NCBI RefSeq assembly: GCF_004295345.1
Contig: NZ_CP036200.1
Coordinates: 1,798,001 to 1,862,000, forward strand
Direction: 5' to 3'
From: Shewanella maritima
GTDB taxonomy: Bacteria; Pseudomonadota; Gammaproteobacteria; Enterobacterales; Shewanellaceae
Length of the DNA stretch: 64,000 bases
In this document: positions 63,706-64,000 of the stretch, one piece after another
Layout: every line of letters starts with the position of its first letter
Numbering within the stretch: the stretch's first letter is position 1
Translations under genes and position numbers: made by a program
Notes under the pieces: generated by a model
What the model saw: only the letters and a program-made list of their open reading frames with translations
What the model was told of the DNA's origin: nothing
The model's database searches: none

Positions 63706-64000
63706 TTATTTACAACTAAACAACAATACATAGTCGACACGACGCTCATATGGGGCGACGTTACCTGGTAATAACGTTTGCTCTCTTTGCGCTCCAAGCG
63801 CTTTAACCTCTGCAGTTCCTAATTGCCCACCAAGCGCGCCCTTAATATAATCTTTCACTCGCCCAGCTCTTTTATTAGCAAGCCAAGCGTTATAGCCAGC
63901 CTCGCCAACGCCATCGGTATAGCCATAGACTTTAGTGCTGTCCAACTTACAATCGTTTTGGATATACTCTCTCGCCTTATTCAATGCAGCCATTGGATAA
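63706..64000 (-). CDS. OmpA-family C-terminal domain protein, 5' end outside window
   Basis: The visible 97 codons (frame open through base 64000) form the end of an OmpA-like peptidoglycan-binding domain: YGYTDGVGEAGYNAWLANKRA with the TDxxG..YN..L...RA pattern, RVKDYIKGALGG, then VKALGAQREQ and YERRVDYVLLF. The conserved Asp and Arg that hold diaminopimelate are present (TDGVG and RRVD). The protein continues beyond the window, so its N-terminal part is unknown. It lies 27 bases upstream of the giant lipoprotein gene on the same strand, and the two are probably co-transcribed, pairing a cell-wall anchor with a surface stalk. Confidence 0.88.
   Translation of the reverse strand, partial: YPMAALNKAREYIQNDCKLDSTKVYGYTDGVGEAGYNAWLANKRAGRVKDYIKGALGGQLGTAEVKALGAQREQTLLPGNVAPYERRVDYVLLFSCK

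Overview
The window looks like chromosome of a marine gammaproteobacterium close to Shewanella. RluA, AsnC, UvrD, UbiA, LdhA and AhpC/AhpF are all of the enteric/Shewanella type, and a large subtilase carries a GlyGly-CTERM tail. No rRNA or tRNA gene was seen.

Region 1 (1-26.3 kb) is mostly core genome: a partial dicarboxylate/amino-acid symporter, a three-gene MukB-like condensin operon in the order SMC, small subunit, kleisin-like subunit, the ahpC-ahpF peroxide genes, a spermidine-synthase-like methyltransferase, a frameshifted dienelactone hydrolase, ldhA, two small membrane proteins, rluA, asnC with a palindrome at its start, a 1289-aa secreted subtilase, a MazG-like protein, ubiA, uvrD, a RidA protein, a 266-bp MITE and a second RluA-family enzyme.

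Region 2 (26.37 to at least 38.4 kb) is part of a Tn7-like CRISPR-associated transposon of type I-F3. One end, with three TnsB-type sites, begins at 26368. The tniQ-cas8/5-cas7-cas6 operon occupies 33.3-38.3 kb and is followed by a short CRISPR array whose distal repeats are atypical. Between the end and the array lies cargo: a patatin-like phospholipase, a ubiquitin-type E2-E1-JAB protein, a metallo-beta-lactamase-fold protein and a DEDDh exonuclease. No tnsA, tnsB or tnsC and no second end are visible. The phospholipase/E2-E1-JAB/MBL operon resembles the ancillary and effector half of a CBASS or ubiquitin-like defence system, but no CD-NTase and no ubiquitin-like gene lies beside it. It is the best candidate here for an undescribed system.

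Region 3 (38.7-53.2 kb) is accessory: a receiver-like protein, a HemW-like radical SAM protein, an MscS channel, a MerR/CMD pair, several broken genes, a class D sortase next to a substrate with an LPKTA sorting signal, and a lipoprotein. Region 4 (53.3-64 kb) holds a 3462-aa lipoprotein with four near-identical 462-aa Ig-like repeat blocks, then an OmpA-type domain cut by the window edge.

A theme across the window is single-base frameshifts. In six genes (dienelactone hydrolase, patatin, E2-E1-JAB, TniQ, choloylglycine hydrolase, XRE regulator) adding exactly one G or C to a G/C run restores a full-length reading frame; a YegP-like and an acetyltransferase gene show similar damage. Either the assembly under-calls homopolymers or these accessory genes really slip or decay. 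The six reconstructed proteins are described as if whole, with the break stated.
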